A stretch of 64,000 nucleotides of DNA from Microvelia longipes. Its lineage: Eukaryota > Arthropoda > Insecta > Hemiptera > Veliidae. Positions 12,569 through 25,540 of this stretch are shown here, one piece after another. The position numbers and the translations under genes were made by a program. The first letter of the stretch is position 1. Each line of letters begins with the position of its first letter. The notes under the pieces are model-generated. The model made no database searches, was not told the DNA's origin, and was given only the letters and a program-made list of their open reading frames with translations. The stretch lies in contig JACMZG010001870.1 in NCBI GenBank assembly GCA_018340805.1, forward strand, positions 15,193,409 through 15,257,408, given 5' to 3'.

Positions 12569-13258
12569 TGGTAATTGCTTTTATCATGGTTTTATACGTA
12601 TAATTAATAATTGCTATTTGTTATTATAATTGATCTAAAATGTTACTTTATTTGATTTAAAATGGAGTATTTTTTGTGTTTTGAATTTTACTTGTTGCTT
12701 GAATTTTTATTTCTTTGCTAAAAACGGACGGTAGAATTTTAACTATCACGATAAAGTAAATATTTAGGGATAGTTAATTAAATTACTCAAAAATGCTATA
12801 TTCAATCTAAGAGATACACGTTCTATTATTAGGGATATTAAAATTTATACTAGAAGCAACGTTTTAACATGCCAGAGGAAGGGATAACCTGTTATACAGG
12901 TTAACCAAGGGAGTCATGGGTTTTTAGGGTCCAATATCTGAATTCCACATAAGTTTTCAAAATAAGGGTCTCTCCGTACAAACCCTAAAACCATCGTTTT
13001 TCATTTTTAAATAACTTTACTGACCATTTTAAAATTAGGGAATGAGGTGAAATATAAATTTCAACCAGAAATGGCAAAACTTTATTATGTAATTAATTTT
13101 ATCCTTAGTGCAAACCACAATGTTAATATGAAATATTAACAAAGCTTTATATATTTTATAATATGAAATGTATCAGGAGTTTAAATAAAATCACTTTAAA
13201 CGTGTTAAACTTTATAGAAATTAGTAGAAGTGAATGAACGAATAAATTTACTACCGTA

Positions 13259-13880
13259 TTTTCGGATTGGCTACAAATTTAATGAGACATTTGACAAATT
13301 CCCTACATCATACTCGCTTCGTTCGTCCTAAGAATGTACAAGTCGTTGATTTTATACTGCAACACGTCTTTGGACTTCATTTGCTCGTCCTCAGACAAAT
13401 AATTCACCCGTTTCATTCCCAGCAGTCACTCATTCAGGCACTGACCTCAATGGATGCAGCTTAACTTTTATGATCCTACAAAGATCATGGATATAGTTGT
13501 CATATTGGAAGGAAACTTACATTTATTATGTAAAGGTATACACTTGTATCAAATTTCAACTCGATAGATTGGTTTCTGATATTTTACAATTTTTCAAAAA
13601 TTATACACAAGTCATTTGATAAATATTGAACTAATGCTGATGATAAGATAAATTTGGCACATAATATGTCAATTTTATAATGAATACACATGCCAAATTT
13701 CAATTTGATCGCAAAATTTGTCCACGTTTTATGATTTTTCGACAATTTTGAGTCATTTTTGCGGGTTAATGACGTCATAAAATATTATCCAGATATTAAA
13801 ACTATATCTATAGATTGATTTTTGAACTTAGTTTTAACTCTCATTTATACCGTAGGTATAAACGGAAAAGTGAAAAAAAC
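13259..13880 (-). mobile_element. 5S-derived element with internal deletion (second arm)
   Basis: Same as 3270-3893, with a few bases lost near 13680. Confidence 0.85.
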
Positions 13881-15435
13881 AATGAACAAAATACTTAGTA
13901 TAGTGAAAAAAAGTAAAAAGAATTCAATTTGTAAATTAAGTATGGCTGTTCTGGAACAACAGACATTTAATTAAACATAAGAAATAAACCAACCTTCTTT
14001 CTGTAAGTATACATTTATTACTGCTATTAAAAAAGTTTCATTTAACAAACATTGAAGCAATAAATACACATTTAAGGGGAGATATTTATTGATAAATTTA
14101 AATTTGAAACACAAAATATAAAATATCAAAAGTAGCGTACACTTAAGTATTCAAAGAAACCTAAACCTATATTTTGGAAAAAAGGAAAAGTAAGGTAAAG
14201 CTCTTACTGGCCGGAATAAGTAGCTTGTCGATTTTTATTTCTAACATTTCTTTTAAGCTATTTTTATTTATATACTTAATAGAAGTCAGTTTGATTAAAA
14301 AATTCTATTTTACGTGATTTTTATAGTCTTTATATAATGTTTAATTTTTTATTAAATCTATATGTTCTTTTATAGACGGATTTATATTTAAGGTAAAAAG
14401 ATATCTGCTATTTTTACATATACTTAAATCTTAATAAATTTATCTTCATACATTTTCCTTGATAGACTTCTAAACTTACAGATATAATTAAATTTAACCT
14501 TAGAATAATACTATTATAGAAGGAAAACTCTTTGACAAATAAAGACATTATATACATTAATGACATAAATGTAAGATTGGAGACTGATTTATACCAACCT
14601 AAAAATCCATTTTTATGTTTTGACAAATAAATTTGATTTAGCTTATAATAGATGAAAGAAGAGAACTATCACGCATTTGACACACTTCAATCGAAATTTA
14701 TAAATTAACAATTTATAAACTGTTTAGATTTGTATACCAATATACCTACGGTAAATGAAGAAAGTAAAAATATTAAATTTTAAAATGAAAATATTATAAA
14801 TATTAGATCTAACTTATTTAAAAAACAATTTAAGCAATAAATTTATGAAATTCTTTTTATAACATAAATAAGTTGTTTAAAAGTGGTTGCTAGATTTTTC
14901 CAGGTGATGAATCGCTGTTCAGTTCAATTTTCTCTCATTTTCAGTAATTCTCTTTCAACCGTAATATTATTTTATATATTTAATAAACTTAACATATCTG
15001 TAAACTCAGCATAACTTTTTAATATTTCGCTTGATAATTATTTAGCTTACTATTATCAATTAATAAGGCTGTTAACTTATTATTACATACTTAATTATTA
15101 TATTTATACTCTTATTCAGAAGAAGTCAAGTGCGCAATCGCAAAGCTTAAAAACATTTTAATGGCTAACAATATTTTTTCACTATATCTAAATTTTTTAG
15201 GCGGAGAGTGAATTTTAAATTCTACATAAATATCTAAAATTTTGATGAATAAACAATATAATAAAATAAAATTAATAATGATATAAAATTAACAATTATC
15301 TACTACGAAAAAAGATAAAGAAGGCAACATAAAATTTTAATGTCATATTAAATGAATGTGTGTCAACTAAATAAAAGTATTAGTACTTTGTATGAGTATG
15401 AGACAACCTTTCATAAACAGACCTAAAAACTCACA
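13881..15435. other. Palindrome arm, no gene
   Basis: Same as 3894-5460. The isolated element terminus recurs near 14738-14770. Confidence 0.55.
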
Positions 15436-15543
15436 TATAATATATATATATATTAATATATATAAAATATATTTATAAATATATATATATATTATATATA
15501 TTATATATATATATATATATATAATATATATATTATATATATA

Positions 15544-15604
<61 letters not shown>
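15436..15604. repeat. (AT)n tract at palindrome centre
   Basis: About 170 bases of AT/TATA repeats with a few AAA/TTT interruptions, flanked by the facing pair CAGACCT / AGGTCTG. Confidence 0.95.
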
Positions 15605-15609
<5 letters not shown>

Positions 15610-17169
15610 TTTTAGGTCTGTTTATGAAAGGTTGTCTCATACTTTACAAAGTACTAATACTTTTATTTTAGTTGACACACATTCATTTAATATGACTTAA
15701 AATTTTATGTTGCCTTCTTATCTTTTTTTCGTAGTAGATAATTGTTAATTTTATTATTCATTATAATTTTATTTATTATATTGTTTATTCATCAAAAATT
15801 TTAGATATTTATGTAGAATATTAAAATTCACTCTCCGCCTAAAAAATTTAGATATAGTGAAAAAATATTGTTAGCCATTAAAATGTTTTTAAGCTTTGCG
15901 ATTGCGCACTTGACTTCTTCTGAATAAGAGTATAAATAAAATATTAAGTATGTAATAATAAGTTAACAGCCTTATTAATTGATAATAGTAAGCTAAATAA
16001 TTATCAAGCGAAATATTAAAAAGTTATGCTGAGTTTACAGATATGTTAAGTTTTATTAAATATATAAAATAATATTACGGTTGAAAGAGAATTACTGAAA
16101 ATGAGAGAAAATTGAACTGAACAGCGATTCAGTACACCTGGAAAAATCTAGCAACCACTTTTAAACAACTTATTTATGTTATAAAAGAATTTCATAAATT
16201 ATTGCTTAAATTGTTTTTAAATAAGTTAGATCTAATATTTTATAATATTTTCATTTTAAATTTAATATTTTTACTTTTCTTCATTTGTACCGTAGGTATA
16301 TTGGTATACAAATCTAAACAGTTTATAAATTGTTAATTTATAAATTTCGATTGAAGTGTGTCAAATGCGTGATAGTTTCTTCTTTTCATCTATTATAAGC
16401 TAAATCAAATTTATTTGTCAAAACATAAAAATTGGATTTTTTAGGTTGGTATAAATCAGTCTCCAATCTTACATTTATGTCATTAATGTATATAATGTCT
16501 TTATTTGTCAAAGAGTATTTCCTTCTATAATAGTATTATTCTAAGGTTAAATTTAATTATATCTGTAAGTTTAGAAGTCTATCAAGGAAAATGTATGAAG
16601 ATAAATTTATTAAGATTTAAGTATATGTAAAAATAGCAGATATCTTTTTACCTTAAATATAAATCCGTCTATAAAAGAACATATAGATTTAATAAAAAAT
16701 TAAACTATTATATAAAGACTATAAAAATCACGTAAAATAGAATTTTTTAATCAAACTGACTTCTATTAAGTATATAATAAAAATAGCTTAAAAGAAAATG
16801 TTAGAAATAAAAATCGACAAGCTACTTATTCCGGCCAGTAAGAGCTTTACCTTACTTTTCCTTTTTTCCAAAATATAGGGTTTAGGTTTCTTTGAATACT
16901 TAAGTGTACGCTACTTTTGATATTTTATATTTTGTGTTTCAAATTTAAATTTATCAATAAATATCTCCCCTTAAATGTGTATTTATTGCTTCAATGTTTG
17001 TTAAATGAAACTTTTTTAATAGCAGTAATAAAATGTATACTTACAGAAAGAAGGTTGGTTTTATTTCTTATGTTTAATTAAATGTCTGTTGTTCCAGAAC
17101 AGCCATACTTAATTTACAAATTGAATTCTTTTTACTTTTTTTCACTATACTAAGTATTTTGTTCATTGT
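15605..17169. other. Mirror arm, no gene
   Basis: Reverse complement of 13881-15435. No independent content; the isolated element terminus lies near 16275-16315. Confidence 0.6.
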
Positions 17170-17795
17170 TTTTTTCACTTTTCCGTTTATACCTACGGTA
17201 TAAATGAGAGTTAAAACTAAGTTCAAAAATCAATCTATAGATATAGTTTTAATATCTGGATAATATTTTTATGACGTCATTAACCCGCAAAAATGACTCA
17301 AAATTGTCGAAAAATCATAAAACGTGGACAAATTTTGCGATCAAATTGAAATTTGGCATGCATGTATTCATATATAAAATTGACATATTATGTGCCAAAT
17401 TTATCTTATCATCAGCATTAGTTCAATATTTATCAAATGACTTGTGTATAATTTTTGAAAAATTGTAAAATATCAGAAACCAATCTAATCGAGTTGAAAT
17501 TTGATACAAGTGTATACCTTTACATAATAAATGTAAGTTTCCTTCCAATATGACAACTATATCCATGATCTTTGTAGGATCATAAAAGTTAAGCTGCATC
17601 CATTGAGGTCAGTGCCTGAATGAGTGACTGCTGGGAATGAAACGGGTGAATTATTTGTCTGAGGACGAGCAAATGAAGTCCAAAGACGTGTTGCAGTATA
17701 AATCAACGACTTGTACATTCTTAGGACGAACGAAGCGAGTATGATGTAGGGAATTTGTCAAATGTCTCATTAAATTTGTAGCCAATCCGAAAATA
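17170..17795 (+). mobile_element. 5S-derived element (mirror copy)
   Basis: Mirror of 13259-13880 and the cleanest reading of this copy: terminal palindrome near 17175-17210, ATGACGTCATTAACCCGCAA at 17271, 5S segment near 17580-17640, then GAGGACGAGC. The true 3' terminus is missing. Confidence 0.85.
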
Positions 17796-18497
17796 CGGTA
17801 GTAAATTTATTCGTTCATTCACTTCTACTAATTTCTATAAAGTTTAAACACGTTAAAGTGATTTTATTTTAAACTCCTGATACATTTCATATTATAAAAT
17901 ATAATAAAGCTTTGTTAATATTTGTCATATTAACATTGTGGTTTGCACTAAGGATAAAATTAATTACATAATAAAGTTTTGCCATTTCTGTGGTTGAAAT
18001 TTATATTTCACCTCATTCCCTAATTTTAAAATGGTCAGTAAAGTTATTTAAAAATGAAAAACGATGGTTTTAGGGTTTGTACGGAGAGACCCTTATTTTG
18101 AAAACTTATGTGGAATTCAGATATTGGACCCTAAAAACCCATGACTCCCTTGGTTAACCTGTATAACAGGTTATCCCTTTCCTCTGGCATGTTAAAACGT
18201 TCTGCTTCTAGTATAAATTTTAATATCCCTAATAATAGAACGTGTATCTCTTTAGATTGAATATAGCATTTTTGAGTAATTTAATTAACTATCCCTAAAT
18301 ATTTACTTTATCGTGATAGTTAAAATTCTACCGTCCGTTTTTAGCAAAGAAATAAAATTCAAGCAACAAGTAAAATTCAAAACACAAAAAAATACTCCAT
18401 TTTAAATCAAATAAAGTAAACATTTTAGATCAATTATAATAACAAATAGCAATTATTAATTATACGTATAAAACCATGATAAAAGCAATTACCATGA
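17796..18497. other. Mirror arm, no gene
   Basis: Same as 2569-3269 reversed. Confidence 0.55.
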
Positions 18498-18698
18498 CCA
18501 ATTTCAACATGGCAAGTATATTTATGGTTTCTGTTGAATCATAAAAGTTAAGCAGTATCGAGCGGGGTCAGTGCCTGGATGGTGACCGTTTGAAAATAAA
18601 AGGAATTTATTTATTTGTCTGTATTTAGTGAGAATGAGCGAATAGAAAATTTGATGTGATGAGGAAATGTTCCTAGGTACCATGAACCCAATTTTTTT
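18498..18698 (+). mobile_element. 5S-derived element, 3' fragment (mirror copy)
   Basis: Mirror of 12368-12568; 5S segment near 18545-18590. Confidence 0.8.
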
Positions 18699-19270
18699 GT
18701 ATTATTATTTAGTTAGCTTTGCAAATTGTTAATAATACAATGCTCAGTTAGGAACTGGTGTCTGAATATTAAAAAGACACACATAATTACGTAAGTTCTA
18801 TCTCGAATATCTAATACATGAAAATAGCAAGAAAGCATATGCACTTATTAAAATACGTATATATTTTATATTTATCATTTAGGAATATTTGCCATGTCTA
18901 ATAGTTAGTAAAAACATGAGACACACTCTTTCAGTCTTTATACTGATCCTGTTTCAAATACTTGACACAAAAGTGATAAGAATAAAATCAAAACTGTCCA
19001 TGGATACTTTGCAAACAAAGCTTTTTATAACAATCGATATTTTCCCTTTTATAATACTTAAAATGGATGTATCAGGGAGATGAGAATAATGTGATACTTT
19101 GTCTCATACTTAACTGTTGGAAAGGAAAATCAATGGTGGGGGGAGGAAAACACCTTCTCCCACTTATTGCATAAAAATCACGTAAGACGTTTGTTTCTGC
19201 AAATGAAATAAATTTATTTTATACATTTTATAATCAAACTCATCGCGACAACATAATTGTTCGAGAGACA
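18699..19270. other. Mirror arm, no gene
   Basis: Same as 1786-2367 reversed. No family recognised. Confidence 0.5.
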
Positions 19271-19942
19271 TTTAGGAATATAGATTTCAACCAAGTTATC
19301 CGTTCAATTTTTTAAGAGCTCCTGAATGGTTTTACCAAATTGTTTGTCTGTATGTGTGTGTGAACATGTGTGTGCCGTTTACCATCAAGTTTGTTTATGC
19401 TAGAACGTTGAAACTTGCATCAAAAATCGATCTTTAGGTTTAGCTTTGCTTTTTAAAAAAATATTTTTCCGAAGAAAAAAGGACTGTCAATAAAGACTCA
19501 GGTGAAGTTTGAAAATCCTAGAAAATGCGACAAAATGTTCCGATCGATTTGAAGTTGGCACGCACGCTGTCCTATATATGTACAACAAGTTTTGGCAATT
19601 TAAATCTCATTCTTAGTATTGGATCATTCATATATCGTAAATGAATTGTCAAATCGTCTGATTGATTCAAAGTTTGGCAGGCGTGAACTTCTTATGAAAT
19701 AAACAATTATACAAGGTTTGATTTCTATACGTCAAGTATCCTCGTGTATGGTTGGATCAATAATAGTGAGCTGCATTGAACGATCAATTCGTGAATAGGT
19801 GGCCGATAGGAATAAACATAGGACGAGCGAAGAGTCCGAAGATGTCTCTGATATAAATGAAATTATTTTTATTCTGATGGATAAAGTGATAAGGATGTAC
19901 GCAGCGAATCTTTTTTTGTTGAGAAAAAGTTCCAAACATATA
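19271..19942 (+). mobile_element. 5S-derived element, diverged copy (mirror)
   Basis: Mirror of 11130-11795. Confidence 0.7.
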
Positions 19943-21008
19943 CTGTATTTCCTATTACTTTTTTAACCTATGGTTACACTTTGATAGAATACAAACTCCT
20001 TTAGCAAGAACTTTTATATTGTATTTTTTAACAGGAATGTTAAACATGGCAATTTAAGAAAAAACGAAATATATATTGCAGGGCTGCCACTACCATTTGT
20101 GTTTTAAAAATTAAACAAACATGATTCGTTTTTATATAGACTCAGGAGACATTTAAAAATTCAATAGAATGCGACAAAACGTTCAGATCGACAACATGAT
20201 GCGACAACATTGTTCAATTTTTTCAAATTGAACGAACATGATACAATGTTTTTTAACACGCAACAATGTTTAATAAAATGTTTAACACGAAAAATTACTT
20301 TTATTTTTGTTACAACTTTGTTTTTAAAAACACGAAAAGAACACTTATTTAGATGTTTTATAAAAAGAATAATTTTCAATAAAAATTTTTGGATGAAGAA
20401 CAATTTTTCTTCTTGTAATACGGTTTTCTTCACTACAACAATTTATTTTAACCATGAAAATCAGGTTCGGTTTTTTTAAACATTTTTTTTTTTTGTGTAT
20501 AAATATTTTAAAAACACGAATGCAGCAATACTTTTTTTGTTCTTATGGTAAATAAAATGTGCGTGAAACAATTTCCGTCTTGTTCAGAAAATTGGGTTTT
20601 CCAGTTTTTTACTCTTTACAGTTTTTCCGGGATTACTAAAAGGATGTTCTGATTATATTGAAGACACATTTTTAGTGTAAAAGATTCTTCAACGTTTCAG
20701 AAATGAAATGTTGTAAAACATATTATAAGTGTTACATACACATTCATGTAAATATAAAACACGAGCTCAGAACTGAGCAGAAACCCTAGTTAAATAAACT
20801 TCTGACTACATCGCACATCCATTAAGAAAAAAAACATAGTTACCGCAAAAAACTTTTTTTACTTGTCTATTATTTCTTGTTTTCTACATACTCGCTTTAA
20901 ACTACACACCTATCTTGGATCAGACTCTTATTACTAGTTTTTGTGAGCTACATATTGCTACAATGATAGTTAATTTACAAATTACTTATAAGCTTAGAAT
21001 AATACAAT
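19943..21008. other. Mirror arm, no gene
   Basis: Same as 96-1120 reversed. The overlapping open frames at 20161-20479 on both strands are AT-rich chance frames. Confidence 0.6.
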
Positions 21009-21531
21009 ACATTATTATTTTTATTATTATTAATTGTGAGGGTAGGTGTAAAATCTTATGCACTGCGACTTTGAGTCTTTTGTACAAGTACCCTCGTGTT
21101 CTAAGCTTATAGGAGATCCTTTCCTTTTATTATTTCTAAAAGTTTGTGTACTAAATTGGCATCTGGGTTTTCAATTCTCCAAACAACAGAAATCTCTTTT
21201 ATGCTAGAGCTTCGCATTCAAAGATGATGTGTGATGATGTTTCAGGGCATCTAACTGATACTTGATTTTCAGCAGCCAAACTGGTAAGGTTTTGTAAACA
21301 TTCCCACACCAGTTTAGAGTTAACTTTGTAGGATCCAGGGCTTTTATGGCAGCTTGACTGTATAAATAAGCACTGACGCTTGCTCAGTGTTTCGCTTGAG
21401 ATTTTCGAGAATGCAGGTGTTAATTGAGAACACTTCTGACTGAAAGACTGAGGCATGTTTGCCTAGAGGGATAGAGATTTTATTTTCAGTGTTAAATTCA
21501 TACACACCTCCACCTGATCGCTGTCCATTTT
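21009..21531 (-). pseudogene. I-clade-like LINE remnant (mirror copy)
   Basis: Mirror of 9538-10058. Here the RNase H frame is broken near 21355-21370, so YTDSQAA is lost in frame. The C-terminal part (SKLVWECLQNLTSLA, then CPETSSHIIFECEALA) stays open at 21199-21456. Confidence 0.75.
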
Positions 21532-21900
21532 ATCAAATGACTTGTGTAGGTTTTTAAAATTTTTTAAAAATTCGGAAAACTATCTAATTGTGTTTAAATT
21601 TGGTACAAATGTATACCTTTACTTAATAAATAAGTACACTAAGTTTTGTTGGAACAACGTATATCCATGATTTTTGTTGGATTATAAAAATTAAGCAGCA
21701 TTGAGCGGTCATTGCTGTATTGGTGACCGCTGAAAATGATACGGATGCATTTACTATCTGAGGACGAGCAAAGCGAGTCCGAAGACATGTTGCAGTATAA
21801 ATTTGGCGAATTGTATATTCTGAGGACGAGCGAAGCGATTCCAAAGCAGAGAGGATAAAGAAAAGTTCCGAGGTACCCCATACCCGATTTCTTCAATTAC
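21532..21900 (+). mobile_element. 5S-derived element, 3' half (mirror copy)
   Basis: 5S segment near 21690-21735, both GACGAGCAAAGCGAGTCCGA-type motifs, and the GGTACCCCATACCCGATTTC 3' end. Confidence 0.85.
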
Positions 21901-22807
21901 ATTAAAACATTTCGTTTTTCGGCCAAAAAGATTTGGCCTTATGCTAATACCTGGTATCGTTTTGAAAATTACTTGTTATCAGTCCAGTCTTATCATGGCA
22001 ATGTTGCCAACTATAGGAAGTTGCTATAGCTGTATATTGTAACATGAACAGGATTATTATTATAGAATAAAAACTGTATCTAAGTCCTTTTTTATTTTTT
22101 CGAAAGGACATTTATATGAAAAATATTCCTTTTTCATTAATTTGAAAAATTATGTTTTGAAATAAAGATTTTTAAAGAGTAATATTAAATTTTATGAGTC
22201 GTTGGATTTATAAGTTTAAACTCTATAAATTACGTTTTGTGTCTGTACTTTTATATAAAATATTTCTTTCTTTAAATGAAATATAAAATTGTGTCACAAA
22301 ATTAAACTCAGCTCGTAACACCAAAAATAGATCTTTCTTTATGAGTGTACTTCATACATATATATTTTTTTAAAATAAAAGGTAGTATAGAAATTTATAA
22401 ATAAAGAATGAAAAGAGTTTTTAGATACGATACGAAACCAGGTGAATGAATGAGATTAGATATCTCAACACAGTAGAACAGGTGTAATATAGAAAAATAA
22501 AGAAAGTGTGATATGGAGAGACAAGGATCGTATGATAGTCAAAATACCTTGAATCAACACTTCTAATTTCCATGATATTGATTCATTCTTATAGATTTTA
22601 TAAATAAATAAGATTCCACATTACCAAAAGTGTTGGTAAGATACTTACAGGTGAATTTAGTATTTTATAGTAATAAATCCATTCCACTAACAATTATAAC
22701 CAACTTAGGAATAGAATAAAATATCCAATTTTTTCTTACGAATAAAACTTCCCTTTCATCCTAGATCTAAAACATGTTTTTTTTTGAAAATTTACTACAA
22801 AAAATTA
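21901..22807. other. Mirror arm, no gene
   Basis: Nothing recognised; same as 8246-9162 reversed. Confidence 0.5.
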
Positions 22808-23060
22808 ATGTAAACACCATATCTAAACAATATATGTAAACAACATATCTAAACAAAATATGTAAACTACATTTCTAAACAATATATGTAAACAAATCTA
22901 AACAATATATGTAAACTACATATCTAACAATATATGTAAACAACTAAACAATATATGTAAACTACATATCTAAACAATATATGTAAACTACATATCTAAA
23001 CAATATATCTAAACAACTTATCTAAACAATATATGTAAACTACCTATCTAAAAAATATAT
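22808..23060. repeat. 26-bp tandem repeat
   Basis: About nine units of CTAAACAATATATGTAAACT plus ACATAT, several shortened by a few bases. The array starts exactly at the outer edge of the palindrome. Its counterpart on the other arm would fall inside the N gap. Confidence 0.9.
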
Positions 23061-23740
23061 ATAGATATTGTACATTGTTAAGCAATTGAAAAACTATTAC
23101 CTTAACAAGTATCCAACTAGTACATTAAATTAGTAACCTTATCACCTTTCCCGCATCCTGAAAGGTGAAGCACTGCATTCGTAAAAAACGTAACACCCAC
23201 TTTTTTAGGTCCACATTTCAGAAATTCAGCTAATTTCTATTGAATTAATTTAATTCAAGCCAAATTCTTAAATAACAATAAAATATTAACACTTTTATTA
23301 CCACGCCAAGGAGTATCACCACTGGGTGATTCCTTCTATCAAGCCTGCCAAGTGACTTTAACCAGTATGAGCACTATGTCAAATACATTTATTGTAAACA
23401 ATAATCAATAAAGTTAAAAAATATTTAAAATGCCGACGTTACAGCACCTACAGGTCCAATGAATTGAACTAAATTGGTGTCTATATATACGTAGGTGTGT
23501 AGGAGTGGGGACACTTCTTATAAACGCACTATAGCTCGAACTGCTGATCTAATTTATATTAAAAATCTTATTAAAAATCAAGTCCTTAGAAGAAGAATAG
23601 GACCGTAAATACGATGGAATTTCACTAACAACACGAAAGCTGGTTGACTGGTGGTCTTAGATAAGGGTACCACCCTAACAACAATATATTATTTTATAAA
23701 TGTGTCATAAATATCTACTAATGACGAAAGGTCCTAAAGA
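23061..23740. other. Unassigned intergenic sequence with a dispersed repeat
   Basis: No gene. Positions 23590-23720 (containing AAGGGTACCACCCTAACAAC) recur inverted at about 30440-30590, so this is part of a dispersed repeat. Confidence 0.6.
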
Positions 23741-24518
23741 AAAAATCGGGTACGGTGAATCTCGAAACTTTTACTCGTTACATCGGATTCGGACTCGCTT
23801 TGCTCGTCCTCTGAATATACAAGTCGTTAAATATATACTGCAACACGTAGTCGGACTCGCCACGCTCGTAAATACATTCGTTCCATTCTCAGTGGTCATT
23901 TACCCAGGCACTGACCAGACCACGCTTAATGCTGCTTAACTTTTATGATCCAACAAAAATAATAGATATAGTTGTTGTATTAAAACGAAACTTAGTACAC
24001 TTAAATATTAAGCCAGAAGATACACTTGTACTAAATTTCAACTCAATTGAATTATTTTCAGATTTTTAAAAAGTTTTTAAAGAACGTACACAAATCATTT
24101 GATACAAATTGAACTAATGCTGATAATAAGATAAAACTTAGCACAAATGTTCGTCTTATACATGGCTTCATGCATGCAAAATTTAAATTGGAACGCATCA
24201 TTTTTCCGTGTTTTATGATTTTCCAAACGTCATTATTGCGGGTAAATGACGTCATAAAAAATATTTTCGGAATAGCTCAACTACAGACATACACTGATTT
24301 GTTTACAACATTTTTAACTTTCTAGCGTAAATACACTGGGAATTACGATGATAAAAGACACACACACACATAAAGACAGACAACTTTTCAAAAACCACTT
24401 AGGAAGCTTTAAAAACGCCTGAAACGAATAATTCCGGTGACATCCCGGTTTCGTATTTTTTGCAAACGCAATACTTTTTTATATATACCTACGGTACAAA
24501 TGAGAAAATGTAAAAACA
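23741..24518 (-). mobile_element. 5S-derived element, near full length
   Basis: It begins with the reversed 3' end (AATCGGGTACGGTGAATCTC), has the 5S segment near 23890-23940, and runs through GTAAATGACGTCATAAAAAA, CTAGCGTAAATACACTGGGA and the CACACACACA/GACAGACAAC stretch to the terminal palindrome TATACCTACGGTACAAATGA. One of the more complete copies. Confidence 0.9.
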
Positions 24519-25400
24519 GATTTAACTTATAAATATAATACTTTCGAACATTTGGTAACATATGCCACACATGCCAGACGATTACCAAAAACATATGTGG
24601 GTATTTTAACTTCCAGTGGTTAACTTAGTGGAAGTGGATACCAATTTTATCACGATATCTCCACAAAAAGCTGAGGTTATCAGGGTGATGTATTTCAACA
24701 ATATTTTTAAACATTTTATAATAATAATATGTTTCAAGAACTTTTATTATATTGTATTTTTAATATATTATATGAAAAATATTAGAAGGAGGTTAGAAGA
24801 GCCGTTACCCTTAAATCCTGGAAAATACAGAAAACTCATTAAATCAATTTGTTTTTAAAATGCAGTTTTTGTTATTTATATGACAGTTTATTGTTGAAAA
24901 TGTTTTACGATGGCACTGTAATAATATTTGTTAAAATACGATATTATCTGCCTCAGTTGTTTATTTGTTGTAAACATGATGTTTTTCATGGTTCACGCTG
25001 GGTTGGTATCAGACACACTGACAGTTTCTTGGCAACCGACATCTTGCGATTTAACATAAAAATAAACACAACTACCCTTCATCATATAAACATGACTATA
25101 AGAATAATTTTTCAAATTATAATAAATGTTCATTAATGTTTTTGTGTCCTTGCATAAACGCTTATGCTTATGTAATTGACACAATATAATCGTACGAGAG
25201 ACACCTAGAAATGAAACAAACAAAATTCTATGCTACATTTGGGAACAGTTCCAACATTTAAAATGTGTCATTATTGATGGATCGACGTAGAATTACGTTC
25301 CACTCTGATTTGTTACGTCTAACTCATCAGGGCGCCGACAAGGTTCGAGCTTACTCTTCCTTTCCTTTAAAATTCCGAAAGAATATAACAACTAAACTGA
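24519..25400. other. Unassigned intergenic sequence
   Basis: No gene supported; the 80- and 95-codon frames here are AT-rich and low-complexity. A short stretch at 25170-25215 (GACACAATATAATCGTACGA then GAGACACC) recurs as an insertion in the 5S copy at about 38390-38425. Confidence 0.5.
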
Positions 25401-25405
25401 ATAAC

Positions 25406-25540
25406 TGTTATATACTACGCTAGTTACTACTAAGTATTACAAAAAGTTAGAATCATAATTGTAATATAATTGAATGACATTAAAAACATCATATGACAAA
25501 TCATGTCAAAACTATAAGATAAACAAATAAATATATATCA
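25406..25540 (-). repeat. 3' LTR of the Gypsy element
   Basis: 135 bp, matching 26711-26845. The integrase stop codon TGA (25538-25540) overlaps the first bases of this LTR. Confidence 0.92.

Larger units (their letters stand above)
8246..22824. repeat. ~14.6 kb near-perfect palindrome
   Basis: Position 8246 pairs with about 22824 and 9966 with about 21102, giving a constant coordinate sum near 31070 and a centre near 15535 in an (AT)n tract. The arms (8246-15435 and 15605-22824) match along their whole length apart from scattered indels, mostly in homopolymers. The left arm carries more single-base deletions than the right, which breaks reading frames that the right arm and 1-5460 share (for example 18889-19083). 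This may be a genuine inverted duplication or a long-read fold-back artefact; the sequence alone does not decide. Confidence 0.95.

Noticed and set aside
20161..20479. Overlapping ~90-codon frames on both strands
   Set aside because: AT-rich Phe/Lys-rich chance frames within the palindrome arm; broken in the other arm copies.
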